Source of the DNA: Dysosmobacter welbionis
GTDB lineage: Bacteria; Bacillota; Clostridia; Oscillospirales; Oscillospiraceae
Reading direction: 5' to 3'
DNA length: 64,000 nucleotides
Assembly (NCBI RefSeq): GCF_005121165.3
Contig: NZ_CP034413.3
Coordinates: 1,364,001 to 1,428,000, forward strand
Numbering within the stretch: position 1 is the first letter of the stretch; each line of letters starts with the position of its first letter. Below the pieces are notes generated by a model. That model was not told the DNA's origin. It was given only the letters and a program-made list of their open reading frames with translations, and did not search any database. This document shows positions 56,213 through 64,000 of the stretch, piece by piece. Both the position numbers and the translations under genes were made by a program.

Positions 56213-57163
56213 TCACTCCCCCTTGGGGTCCTCTGTGTCGAACACCGTCTTGGCGCTGGCAGCGAGTCCTGCCAGCCCCTGGAGCTCACTGGGAATGATG
56301 ATCTTGGTGGCCTTGCCGTCCGCCACCTTCTGCATGGCTTCCAGAGCCTTCAGCTTCACCACCTGGTCATTGGGGGCGGCGGCATTCAGCAGCTTCAGGG
56401 AGTCCGCCAGGGCGGTCTGCACCTGCATGATGGCCTGGGCCTCCGCCTCGGCGGCCATGATGCGGGCCTCCTTCTCGCCCTCGGCCTTCAGGATGGCGGC
56501 CTGCTTGGCGGCATCCGCCTTGAGAATCAGGGACTGCTTCTCGCCCTCCGCCACCAGGATCTGGGACTGCTTCTGCCCCTCCGCCTGGAGGATGGACTCC
56601 CGGCGCTCCCGCTCCGCCTTCATCTGCTTCTCCATGGCGTTCTGGATCTCCTTGGGCGGGATAATGTTTTTCAGCTCCACCCGGTTGACCTTGATGCCCC
56701 AGGGGTCCGTGGCCTCGTCCAGAATGGCGCGCATCTTGGCGTTGATGGTGTCCCGGCTTGTCAGGGACTGGTCCAGTTCCATCTCGCCGATGATGTTCCG
56801 CAGGGTGGTGGCGGTCAGGTTCTCAATGGCGTTCATGGGCCGTTCCACGCCGTAGGTATACAGCTTCGGGTCCGTGATCTGGAAGTAGATCACCGTATCG
56901 ATCTGCATGGTGACATTGTCCTTGGTGATGACGGGCTGGGGCGCGAAATCCGCCACCTGCTCCTTCAGGGACACCTTCTTGGCCACCCGCTCCACAAAGG
57001 GCACCTTCAGGTGCAGTCCCACGCCCCACACGGTCCGGAACGCTCCCAGCCGCTCCACCACATAGGCCTTGGACTGCTGGACGATGACGATGTTCCCGAT
57101 CAGCAGGATCAGGATCAGCACCACCAGGATCAACAGCGGAACCCACTTGAGCACATCCATCAT
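56213..57163 (-). CDS. SPFH/stomatin-type membrane protein (QmcA-like)
   Basis: 316 residues. One N-terminal membrane helix (about 8-28), then the band-7 domain (VVERLGAFRTVWGVGLHLKV, NVTMQIDTVIYFQITDP, RNIIGEMELDQSLTSRD) and a long Ala/Glu/Lys coiled coil (EGEKQSLILKADAAKQAAIL). These proteins form large rings in membrane microdomains. The start is uncertain: a GTG at 57169 overlaps the nfeD stop but stands too close to AGGAGG, so I prefer the ATG at 57163. Paired with nfeD, as in yuaF-yuaG and qmcA-nfeD units. Confidence 0.88.
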   Translation of the reverse strand: MMDVLKWVPLLILVVLILILLIGNIVIVQQSKAYVVERLGAFRTVWGVGLHLKVPFVERVAKKVSLKEQVADFAPQPVITKDNVTMQIDTVIYFQITDPKLYTYGVERPMNAIENLTATTLRNIIGEMELDQSLTSRDTINAKMRAILDEATDPWGIKVNRVELKNIIPPKEIQNAMEKQMKAERERRESILQAEGQKQSQILVAEGEKQSLILKADAAKQAAILKAEGEKEARIMAAEAEAQAIMQVQTALADSLKLLNAAAPNDQVVKLKALEAMQKVADGKATKIIIPSELQGLAGLAASAKTVFDTEDPKGE

Positions 57164-57165
57164 AT

Positions 57166-57621
57166 TCACACAACCTCCTCTTTTTTATCAGGCGCTTTCT
57201 GCGCCGCTTCCACAATGAGCTTCACACCCTCCATCCGCCGGATCTCCACCCGGCTGCCCGCCGGGAGCACCGATCCGTCGGCGCTGCGGGCGGTCCAGGT
57301 CTTGCCGTCCACATAGACGGCGCCGGAGGCGCTGTCGTTGTCGATGGTCTCCGTGACTCTGGCGGTGCGGCCCAGCACCCGGTCCGCGTTGGTAGGCACA
57401 GCCCGCCCGGCGGAGAGCTTTTTCACCAGGGGCCGGGTGGCCGCCAGGGCCGCCGCCGACACCGCCAGGAACAGCACCAGCTGGATCAGGAGCCCCGCCC
57501 CCGCCATGGCGGCGATCAGACCCGCCACGGCGCCGGGCACAAACCAGATGGAGACCAGCCCGGCGGTCACCGCCTCCACCACGCCAAAGACCACGATGGC
57601 CGCAATCCACAATGCCGTCAT
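57166..57621 (-). CDS. NfeD family membrane protein
   Basis: 151 residues: two or three membrane helices (about 4-26, 30-66) followed by an OB-fold domain (GRTARVTETIDNDSASGAVYVDGKTW, quoted in part). It is the standard partner of SPFH proteins. GGAG lies 8 bases before the ATG at 57621. The frame is open further upstream into the XRE gene's membrane tail; see the finding on this junction. Confidence 0.85.
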   Translation of the reverse strand: MTALWIAAIVVFGVVEAVTAGLVSIWFVPGAVAGLIAAMAGAGLLIQLVLFLAVSAAALAATRPLVKKLSAGRAVPTNADRVLGRTARVTETIDNDSASGAVYVDGKTWTARSADGSVLPAGSRVEIRRMEGVKLIVEAAQKAPDKKEEVV

Positions 57622-57674
57622 TTCGCTGTCTCCGCCTCCTTTCAAATACAGCATACACAGGGCCACCAGGGCAG

Positions 57675-58007
57675 TCACTGCCGCCAGCCCCCCACTCCGG
57701 CCCATTTGTTGGCCGGGGACAGGTTGCTCACAAAATCTCCCAGCGCCGTTTTCAGTGTCCGGGACTCCATCCGCTCCGGCGCCGCCGGCGTCTCTTGGCC
57801 GCCCAGGGGGACCTCCTCGCAGAACAGGTCATTCATGGTGACGCCGTAGCGGTTGCAGATATAGATGATCTTCTCAAGCTCCGGGTATCCCCGGCAGGAC
57901 TCCCACTTGCTCACCGCCTGCCGGGAGACCTTCAGCTGGGCCGCAAAGTCCTCCTGGGTCATGCCCCGGGCCCGGCGGAGCTCCTGCAACCGCTCTCCAA
58001 ATGCCAT
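57675..58007 (-). CDS. XRE-family regulator, probably membrane-tailed (frame broken near 57690)
   Basis: 110 residues as sequenced: helix-turn-helix LRRARGMTQEDFAAQLKVSR and SKWESCRGYPELEKI, then an acidic linker ending SNLSPANKWAG. The tail then changes frame: one G added to the run at 57688-57693 gives VGGLAAVTALVALCMLYLKGG, a membrane helix common in this type of short XRE protein. After repair no stop appears before nfeD in that frame, so the true end is unclear. The ATG at 58007 has GAGGAGAGG upstream. Confidence 0.7.
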   Translation of the reverse strand: MAFGERLQELRRARGMTQEDFAAQLKVSRQAVSKWESCRGYPELEKIIYICNRYGVTMNDLFCEEVPLGGQETPAAPERMESRTLKTALGDFVSNLSPANKWAGVGGWRQ

Positions 58008-58235
58008 ACGCCTCTCCTCTCTGTCTGTCATTTTAGCAGAACCGCCCCGCCGTTTCCACCAACTCTGCTTTGCATCCGGCAAAATCCCGTGCAACTTCAG
58101 GTTTCCGTCCGGGAAGTGCGGCTCCGGCGGCGTTTATCGTTATTGTATCATGCCCATTTTGCAAATACCATTTCATTTTGGTTACAAAACCTCCCGGCCC
58201 GCCGGCGGCAGTTGCGGCAAGAGCCGGCGGGCATC

Positions 58236-58264
58236 TCGACATTTTCCGCAGTCTGCATTATAAT
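58236..58264 (+). promoter_or_regulatory. Promoter of the 58310 gene
   Basis: TCGACA (58236-58241), 17 bases, TATAAT (58259-58264), about 45 bases before the start codon. Confidence 0.75.
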
Positions 58265-58309
58265 AGGAAAAACGCCCCGCTGAGGCGGAGGCAGCAAGGA
58301 GGATGTTCC

Positions 58310-58822
58310 ATGCGTCAGCCAAGAAGTGCGAAGGCCAATCCCTTTCCATACAGAGGCAGCCTGGTCTGCTACCTGTCTCTGGATGCTGCGGGCAGTCTCA
58401 CGCAGGTGGGCCACGATTTCTCCTCTGCCGCAGAGGCCTACCGCCGGGCCGCTGCCGGAGAGATCCGGCTCTATGCCGTCTGGCCCGGGGAATACAGCAG
58501 CGACCTCTTCGAGATTGACGATCTGAATGCATTTGCAGACGCTTTTGGCGTGGAGCGGCCGGACCCCCATGTCCACGATCTGGCGTGGACGCTCAGCCCG
58601 ATGGATGACGGAACATCCCGCTATGCGAATGTGAATGTTGTCTTCCGCTGCGGCTGTACGCTGAGCAAGCAGAACATCAAAAAGTTCGCCAACGACATGC
58701 GCCGCCAGATGGGTTGGAATGTGGCGACTTCCACGGTACCGGGATGCCATGGCAGCGCCGACGGGTCGGAGGTCTACACCATTCGCGTGGAGCGCAGAAC
58801 GCTGGGCCACGCCGCCCCCTGA
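58310..58822 (+). CDS. Hypothetical soluble protein
   Basis: 170 residues starting MRQPRSAKANPFPYRGSL, with AAGGAGG 7 bases upstream. No signal peptide or membrane span. Pieces such as LFEIDDLNAFADAFGV, a lone FRCGCTLS and SKQNIKKFANDMRRQMGW suggest a mixed alpha/beta protein. Two Cys in CGC could bind metal. I do not recognise a family. It has its own clear promoter, ahead of the methyltransferase gene. Confidence 0.6.
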   Translation: MRQPRSAKANPFPYRGSLVCYLSLDAAGSLTQVGHDFSSAAEAYRRAAAGEIRLYAVWPGEYSSDLFEIDDLNAFADAFGVERPDPHVHDLAWTLSPMDDGTSRYANVNVVFRCGCTLSKQNIKKFANDMRRQMGWNVATSTVPGCHGSADGSEVYTIRVERRTLGHAAP

Positions 58823-58890
58823 GAGCCTCTCTTCCACCGGCTCCAATGAAAATCCACGGGCATCTGTATGCCCCGCCAAGGAGGAACCCC

Positions 58891-60027
58891 ATGAAATACA
58901 CCATTCCCTGCCTCTTCGGGCTGGAGGCCCTGGTGGCCGACGAGCTGCGGCGGCTGGACCTGAAAAACGTCCGGGCCGAAAACGGCCGGGTCCACTGCGA
59001 CGGCGGCCCGGCGGACATCCCCCGGCTGAACATCAACCTGCGCTGCGGCGCCCGGGTGCTGGTGGAGCTGGCCAGCTTCCCGGCCCCGGATTTCGAGGCG
59101 CTGTTTCAGGGCGTGGCCGCCATCCCCTGGGAGGATTGCATCCCCCGGGACGGGGAGTTCCCGGTGAAGGGCTACTCCATCTCCTCCCAGCTCCACTCCG
59201 TCCCCGCCTGCCAGGCCATTGTGAAAAAGGCCGCTGCCAAGCGGCTTGGCCAGGCCTACGGCTGCGAGACCCTGCCGGAGACCGGGGACCGCTATCAGAT
59301 CCAGTTCGCCCTCATCAAGGACACCGCAGCCGTGTACCTGGACACCTCCGGCGACGGACTCTACAAGCGGGGCTACCGGGCCCACAACAACGGCGCCCCC
59401 CTGCGGGAGACGCTGGCCGCCGCCCTGGTGCTGCTCTCCCGCTACCGGGGGAGGGATCCGTTCTGCGACCCCTTCTGCGGCAGCGGCACCATTCCCATCG
59501 AGGCGGCGCTGATCGCCAAAAACCGGGCCCCAGGCCTGGACCGGCGCTTTGCCGCCCAAAAGTGGCAGAGCCTCCCCGCCAAGCTGTGGCTGGACGCGGC
59601 CGAAGAGGCCATGGATCAAGAATTCCACGGCCAGTACGACATCTGGGGCGGGGACATCGACCCCAGTGCGGTGGAGTTGAGCCGCCACAACGCGGAGCTG
59701 GCGGGGGTGGACGACTGCGTGCGCTTCGAGGTGGCGGATGCCGGAAAGTTCCACCGGGACAGCGACTACGGCCAGCTGGTGACCAATCCGCCCTACGGTG
59801 AGCGGCTGCTGGAAAAGAGAGAGGCGGAGGCCCTGTACCGCTCCTTCGGCAAAGCTGCCCGGACATTGCCGGCGGGCTGGCGCGTGCTGGTGCTCTCCTC
59901 CCACACAGAGTTTGAGCGCGCCTTCGGCCGCAGCGCGGAGAAGAAACGCAAGCTCTACAACGGCATGCTCAAATGCGACGCCTTCTTCTACCACGGAGGC
60001 GCAAAGACAGAGCCAGACAAAGGTTAA
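58891..60027 (+). CDS. THUMP-domain rRNA methyltransferase (RlmL/YpsC-like)
   Basis: 378 residues. N-terminal ferredoxin-like and THUMP domains (FGLEALVADELRRL, NLRCGARVLVELASF) followed by a Rossmann methylase: DTSGDGLYKRGYRAHNNGAPLR in parts, DPFCGSGTIPIEAALIA, GGDIDPSAVELSRHNAE, and the N6/N2-base motif NPPYGERL. It probably makes m2G or m6A in 23S rRNA. AAGGAGGAA precedes the ATG. The lipid kinase follows 80 bases later. Confidence 0.9.
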   Translation: MKYTIPCLFGLEALVADELRRLDLKNVRAENGRVHCDGGPADIPRLNINLRCGARVLVELASFPAPDFEALFQGVAAIPWEDCIPRDGEFPVKGYSISSQLHSVPACQAIVKKAAAKRLGQAYGCETLPETGDRYQIQFALIKDTAAVYLDTSGDGLYKRGYRAHNNGAPLRETLAAALVLLSRYRGRDPFCDPFCGSGTIPIEAALIAKNRAPGLDRRFAAQKWQSLPAKLWLDAAEEAMDQEFHGQYDIWGGDIDPSAVELSRHNAELAGVDDCVRFEVADAGKFHRDSDYGQLVTNPPYGERLLEKREAEALYRSFGKAARTLPAGWRVLVLSSHTEFERAFGRSAEKKRKLYNGMLKCDAFFYHGGAKTEPDKG

Positions 60028-60107
60028 AAGACAGGAGAGATCGCCGCTGACAGTCCTCATCTTTCATCTCTTCACTCTTATCTCATATTTCGCCAAGGGG
60101 GCCTGTC

Positions 60108-61091
60108 ATGCGCCATGTCTTTTTGATCAACCCCCATGCCGGGAAGCAGGACCAGACTGCCCGCATCCGCGCCCTGGCGGACCGTCTGGCCGCGGCCCAC
60201 AATCTGGACTGCCGGTGCCTGCTGACGGACCGCCCCGGCGGAGCGGAGGTCCTCTCCCGCGCCTTGGCAGAGACCGGGGAGCCGGTGCGCATCTACGCCT
60301 GCGGCGGGGACGGCACCGTCCACGAGGCGGCCAACGGCATCGCCGGGTTTCCCAACGCCGCCATGACGGTAATCCCCGCCGGCACAGGCAACGACTTTCT
60401 GAAGAACTTCGGCCCGGACGCTGCAAAATTCTCCGACCCGGAACATCTGTGGGACGGGCCGGAATTCCCCCTGGATCTCATCGACTGCAACGGCCGCCTG
60501 TGCCTCACCATCGCCTGCAGCGGCATTGACGCCCGCATTGCTGACACCGTCCACCGGTACGGAAATGTGCCGGGCCTCTCCGGCCGGGGGAGTTACCTGC
60601 TGTCCGTGGCGGTGAATTTTCTCTTCAAGCCCATCGGCCGCCGGTGGCGGGTGGAGCTGGACGGGGAGGTCCTGGAGGATGACTTCGCTCTGGTGTCCAT
60701 GTGCAACGGCCGGTACTACGGCGGCGGCTCCATGCCGGTGCCGGAGGCCCGGATGGACGACGGAGTGCTGGAGACCATCCTGGTGAAAAACGTGCCGAAG
60801 CGCACCTTCGCCCGGTTGTTCCCGGCCTACTCCGCCGGGGAGTATTGGAAATTTCCCCACATCGCCCGAATGGTGACGTCCCGGCAGGTGGTGATCACCG
60901 CCAGCCCCGGGGAGGCGGACATCGTCACCTGTCTGGACGGGGAGAGCCTCCGGAGCCGGGAGGTGCGGCTGGTACTCGCGGAGAAGCGGGTGAACTTCTT
61001 CGGGCCGAAGGGGTGCAGTCCCAATGCCACGGCAGGATTTGACCGAAAGCCAAGGAAGCGTCGATATTCCACAGCTTTTCTGCTATTATAG
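60108..61091 (+). CDS. Diacylglycerol/lipid kinase family protein
   Basis: 327 residues. The DAGK catalytic core shows FLINPHAGKQ at the start, ACGGDGTVHEAANGI and VIPAGTGNDF, then CSGIDARIAD and the NGRYYGGGSMPVPEARMDDG loop. Products of this family (DgkB, YegS, BmrU) phosphorylate diacylglycerol or related lipids. AAGGGGG lies 6 bases before the ATG. The end (KPRKRRYSTAFLLL) is unusual but uninterrupted. Confidence 0.88.
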   Translation: MRHVFLINPHAGKQDQTARIRALADRLAAAHNLDCRCLLTDRPGGAEVLSRALAETGEPVRIYACGGDGTVHEAANGIAGFPNAAMTVIPAGTGNDFLKNFGPDAAKFSDPEHLWDGPEFPLDLIDCNGRLCLTIACSGIDARIADTVHRYGNVPGLSGRGSYLLSVAVNFLFKPIGRRWRVELDGEVLEDDFALVSMCNGRYYGGGSMPVPEARMDDGVLETILVKNVPKRTFARLFPAYSAGEYWKFPHIARMVTSRQVVITASPGEADIVTCLDGESLRSREVRLVLAEKRVNFFGPKGCSPNATAGFDRKPRKRRYSTAFLLL

Positions 61092-61159
61092 GCATCCTAC
61101 GATCATTCAACCGCTGCGCCTCGGCACGGTATAATAGTCAACTAGAATAATTGATAAAT

Positions 61160-61204
61160 AGAGGCCAGGACACACCCGAAGGAGGTGTCCTGGCCTCTTA
61201 ATTT
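61160..61204 (+). terminator. Terminator after the lipid kinase gene
   Basis: A 14-bp stem (61160-61173 with 61185-61198) followed by TAATTTTTC. A TATAAT at 61130-61135 lies shortly before it. Confidence 0.8.
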
Positions 61205-61205
61205 T

Positions 61206-61646
61206 TCATTCAGTGCTTTCCTGCTTCCATTTATGGCTTGTCGTATCGGAATGCAGAAACGATATAGGCAATTCTTGATGTTCCGTAAGGCACAATCCCC
61301 CCATAACCAACCAGATAAAGGCATATTCCCTTGTCAGGCCAAAGGCAATCATGCCGGCTATAATGGTCATAAATGAAGCGTACAGTGCGACCCGAAATGC
61401 TTTTTCAGCGCATTTCAATTCGATATACTGATTTCTCTCATCCTGTTCCGCAATCATATCCTCTTCCGTTTTTTTAGGTTTCAGAAGGGAAATGCCGGCC
61501 AGCAGAACAATAATAAAGAGAGCAACCCCTGCGATAGCTTTTTGCGAGGTTGTGAACGCGGTAATATCACCCAGATAAAAGCTGCCGAAGGCAGCCAATA
61601 CCAAGAGCAGGCCCAGCATCTTACCCTTTCCGCCAAATAATTGCAT
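61206..61646 (-). CDS. Four-helix membrane protein (DUF2178-like; frame probably broken near 61300)
   Basis: 146 residues as sequenced: two helices (about 10-28, 37-55), a charged loop (KPKKTEEDMIAEQDERNQYIELK), then two more helices. The end after FIWLVMGG becomes polar and unlike a membrane protein; adding one G to the six-G run at 61297-61302 instead gives GGIVPYGTSRIAYIVSAFR and a stop at 61231, which suits the fold. It is the last gene of the XRE-led three-gene module, whose base composition is clearly AT-richer than its surroundings. Confidence 0.65.
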   Translation of the reverse strand: MQLFGGKGKMLGLLLVLAAFGSFYLGDITAFTTSQKAIAGVALFIIVLLAGISLLKPKKTEEDMIAEQDERNQYIELKCAEKAFRVALYASFMTIIAGMIAFGLTREYAFIWLVMGGLCLTEHQELPISFLHSDTTSHKWKQESTE

Positions 61647-61648
61647 AG

Positions 61649-61864
61649 TTATTTTTCCTCCGCTCCCTCGTCCTCGCCGTCAATATGCAGGGCCATTACC
61701 ATGTGATAAAGAGCTGCAAGTAAGCAGATACCTATGCCGATAACCGCCTTTGGAATACCATGCGTAGCCTCGGTAAATATACAAAATCTTGATATTCCAA
61801 TACCAACGGCAAGCAGTAATAATAAAATCCCCCGGATAAACATTTTCTTATTTGTGATCTTCAT
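61649..61864 (-). CDS. Small two-span membrane protein
   Basis: 71 residues: a Lys-rich start MKITNKKMFIRG, two hydrophobic helices (about 12-28 and 38-58), and an acidic tail HIDGEDEGAEEK. GAGGAAAA lies 8 bases before the ATG at 61864; the start overlaps the XRE stop by 17 bases. Probably works with the neighbouring four-helix protein; function unknown. Confidence 0.65.
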   Translation of the reverse strand: MKITNKKMFIRGILLLLLAVGIGISRFCIFTEATHGIPKAVIGIGICLLAALYHMVMALHIDGEDEGAEEK

Positions 61865-62081
61865 CCTGATTTTCCTCACATTCTACATTTTCTTTCAAGC
61901 AGCACAACTCTTCAACGGTCGTATGAAATACCTGTGCGATCTTGTAGGCCAGAACAAGCGATGGATTGTATTCGCCTCTTTCTATGGAATTGATCGTTCT
62001 TACTGTCACACGAACCCGGTTCGCAAGCTGCTGCTGCGTCAATCCTGCGGCAGTTCGCAAATCCTTGATAATCGTTTTCAC
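61848..62081 (-). CDS. Small XRE-family regulator
   Basis: 77 residues, essentially one helix-turn-helix domain: LRTAAGLTQQQLANRVRVTV and TINSIERGEYNPSLVLAYKIA, with an acidic tail (ECEENQDEDHK). The GTG at 62081 has AGGAG 8 bases upstream; the GTG at 62090 is too close to it. Three identical-pattern operator sites overlap its promoter, so it is probably an autorepressor of the module. Confidence 0.85.
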   Translation of the reverse strand: MKTIIKDLRTAAGLTQQQLANRVRVTVRTINSIERGEYNPSLVLAYKIAQVFHTTVEELCCLKENVECEENQDEDHK

Positions 62082-62101
62082 GCTCCTCACTCCTCAAATA
62101 G

Positions 62102-62182
62102 GAAGTTAACTTCTTAGGAAGCTGACTTCATATTAAATTAGGGCAGCGAAAATGTCAAGAGAAATTTTAAGAAGCTTACTTC
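62102..62182 (-). promoter_or_regulatory. Promoter with three operator copies for the XRE module
   Basis: Minus strand TTGACA (62153-62158), 17 bases, TATAAT-like TAATAT (62130-62135). The 12-bp near-palindrome GAAGnTnACTTC occurs at 62102-62113, 62118-62129 and 62171-62182: two sites cover the -10 edge and start point, the third lies upstream of the -35. Confidence 0.85.
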
Positions 62183-62189
62183 CTATTGA

Positions 62190-62640
62190 ACAGTGAAAAA
62201 GCCATAAAAATATTGCATTAAAGGCGCGTCAGCCTCCGCTCCTGTCCATGGCGGCTTGCCGTTCATCTCGACCATTGACCGAGGCCGGATGCTGTGTTGA
62301 AAAATTTTTCAGGGAGGTATGGGATAACCCGCAACAACAGCATATAAAGAAACCTCGTATTATACGGAACACTTGATAAAAATCAAAAATTTCTTTATAT
62401 TTGGAAACTTTTTCCCGTGAATTGTACAGTATTTGCGCCGGTGAAAATCGTATCCGTGAAGAATGCGTAACCCCAAGCAGAGCTGTTTCATGCGGCACAG
62501 TGAGATGTGAAGCCGTCAGTCCGCCTGAGGCAGCCGTTTGGGCAGAAAGCTGGTCATGACAGTTGAATTCTCCTGTCCAGCAGGACGGCTCCCATGCGCT
62601 CCCCTTCTGAGAGGGAGATTTTTTCGGAATTCACAAATTC
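62190..62640. other. 450-bp AT-richer intergenic region
   Basis: Between the XRE promoter and the groES promoter. An 89-codon minus-strand frame (62229-62498) has no ribosome site and an odd composition and is not called. No transposase remnant or known RNA was recognised. Confidence 0.5.
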
Positions 62641-62655
62641 TTCATAGATACCCCC

Positions 62656-62684
62656 TTTACAAATGGAAAACATTGCGCTATGAT
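62656..62684 (+). promoter_or_regulatory. Sigma-A promoter of groESL
   Basis: TTTACA (62656-62661), 17 bases, TATGAT (62679-62684), directly before the CIRCE. Confidence 0.85.
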
Positions 62685-62691
62685 AGCAGCG

Positions 62692-62718
62692 TTAGCACTC
62701 GAATGATATGAGTGCTAA
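62692..62718 (+). promoter_or_regulatory. CIRCE operator of groESL
   Basis: Perfect TTAGCACTC (62692-62700), nine bases, GAGTGCTAA (62710-62718), seven bases after the -10. HrcA encoded at 16538-17581 is the expected repressor. Confidence 0.97.
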
Positions 62719-62767
62719 CGCTGAACTTGTTTTTCAAATTTTTATTTCTATAAGGAGGAACCCCATT

Positions 62768-63052
62768 ATGAAACTCACTCCGCTCGCAGACCGTGTCATT
62801 CTGAAGATGGTGGAGACCGAGGAGACCACCAAGGGCGGCATTATCCTCACCGGCAGCGCCAAGGAGAAGCCCTCCGTGGCGGAAGTCATCTCCGTGGGTC
62901 CCGGCGGCAACGTGGACGGCAAGGACGTTGTCATGACCGTGAAGCCCGGCGACAAGGTCATCACCAGCCAGTACGCCGGCACCAAGGTCACCCTGGAGGA
63001 CGTGGAGTACGTGGTTGTCCGTCAGAACGACATTCTGGCGATCGTGGAATAA
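62768..63052 (+). CDS. groES: Co-chaperonin GroES
   Basis: 94 residues. MKLTPLADRVILKMVETEET, the mobile-loop region TKGGIILTGSAKEKPS and the final EYVVVRQNDILAIVE are standard for GroES, which caps the GroEL chamber. AAGGAGGAA lies before the ATG at 62768. The gap to groEL is unusually long (162 bases) because it contains a palindromic element. Confidence 0.97.
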   Translation: MKLTPLADRVILKMVETEETTKGGIILTGSAKEKPSVAEVISVGPGGNVDGKDVVMTVKPGDKVITSQYAGTKVTLEDVEYVVVRQNDILAIVE

Positions 63053-63071
63053 ATCTCCCGCTCCCGCTTGC

Positions 63072-63175
63072 AATCAGGAATCGGAAATTGTGGAGCCGCC
63101 TGCAACGGCCAATTTCAAATCGTTTGGCTCTGCCGGACGCCAAAATTCCCAATTCCTAACTCCCCATCCCTAATT
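63072..63175. repeat. Palindromic dispersed element, copy B (groES-groEL intergenic)
   Basis: About 104 bp. The right arm (roughly 63144-63175) is the reverse complement of the left arm of copy A (13677-13708) at 30 of 32 positions; the left arm is shorter and more diverged. The centre shares ATTGTGGA and GGCTCYGCCGGACRCC with copy A in the same orientation. Non-coding. Confidence 0.72.
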
Positions 63176-63187
63176 TATGAAACATGA

Positions 63188-64000
<813 letters not shown>

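Noticed and set aside
61130-61204. Possible small RNA between a TATAAT box and the terminator after the lipid kinase gene
   Set aside because: No convincing -35 at 17 bases; the terminator is explained by the kinase gene.
62229-62498. 89-codon minus-strand frame before groES
   Set aside because: No ribosome site or promoter, odd composition with a CCCC residue run, no neighbour in phase.
62420-62560. Cobalamin-riboswitch-like fragments (GCCGGTGAAAATCG and a GCCTGAGGCAGCC stretch)
   Set aside because: The spacing and the rest of the conserved core are missing and the next gene is groES, so the resemblance is probably chance.

Overview
The window looks like a chromosome piece from a GC-rich anaerobic Bacillota, most likely a gut-type clostridium of the Oscillospirales (Flavonifractor/Oscillibacter-like; this placement is inference from gene content and base composition, not from a marker-gene search). 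Supporting signs are HrcA/CIRCE heat-shock control, AGGAGG-type ribosome sites, a six-gene Rnf complex, a folate ECF component behind a tetrahydrofolate-riboswitch-like leader, the tilS-hpt-ftsH and gdpP-rplI-dnaB neighbourhoods, RNase J and an arginine deiminase pathway. No tRNA, rRNA, CRISPR array, transposase or intact prophage is visible.

Layout. 1-3.5 kb: end of an unknown gene, a membrane/coiled-coil protein, a MATE exporter and small envelope genes. 3.5-7.6 kb (minus): mutY, four small zinc-ribbon or membrane genes, tdk and a PflX-like radical SAM gene, tightly packed. 7.8-10.1 kb (plus): a membrane-tethered MerR regulator leading a five-gene unit. 10.1-17.7 kb (minus): hrcA-grpE-dnaK-dnaJ followed by a PHP phosphatase, rpiB and a sugar-hydrolase-like protein. 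17.8-18.7 kb: folT with its riboswitch. 19.3-24.6 kb (minus): rnfCDGEAB. 24.8-30.9 kb: a DUF975 membrane protein, an ECF S component divergent from a PdxR/MocR regulator, a MarR-MATE pair and a DegV protein. 31-35.6 kb (minus): arcD-like, arcB and arcA. 35.9-40.8 kb (minus): livK-H-M-G-F. 41.2-49.7 kb (minus): gdpP, small gene, rplI, dnaB, tilS, hpt, ftsH. 49.7-54.6 kb: MFS exporter, LacI regulator, rnjA and a DUF6506 gene. 54.7-58 kb: XRE-TPR regulator, a stomatin/NfeD pair and an XRE regulator. 58.3-61.2 kb (plus): orphan protein, THUMP rRNA methylase and lipid kinase. 61.2-62.1 kb: an AT-richer XRE plus two-membrane-protein module. 62.6-64 kb: groES and the start of groEL.

The genes form recognisable functional sets: protein folding under one repressor (HrcA acting at two perfect CIRCE sites), ferredoxin/NAD energy coupling (Rnf), arginine fermentation (ArcA, ArcB and a YfcC-type exchanger; no carbamate kinase in view), branched-chain amino-acid-type uptake (Liv), vitamin uptake (FolT; a possible vitamin B6 ECF component beside PdxR), and DNA/RNA housekeeping (MutY, DnaB, TilS, RNase J, RlmL-like methylase).

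A strong technical pattern runs through the window. At least 16 breaks in otherwise good genes, including dnaK, three times in dnaJ, grpE, mutY, rnfC and livG, are each repaired by adding one base to a G or C run. This is what undercalled homopolymers look like, so I give the repaired gene spans and flag the break in each entry rather than calling pseudogenes.

The most unusual non-coding structures are a perfect 73-bp duplication of the 3' end of dnaB around a 134-bp array of small inverted repeats, two related palindromic elements lying inside the two heat-shock operons, a second dispersed repeat beside arcA and dnaB, and a long possibly structured leader before rnjA.
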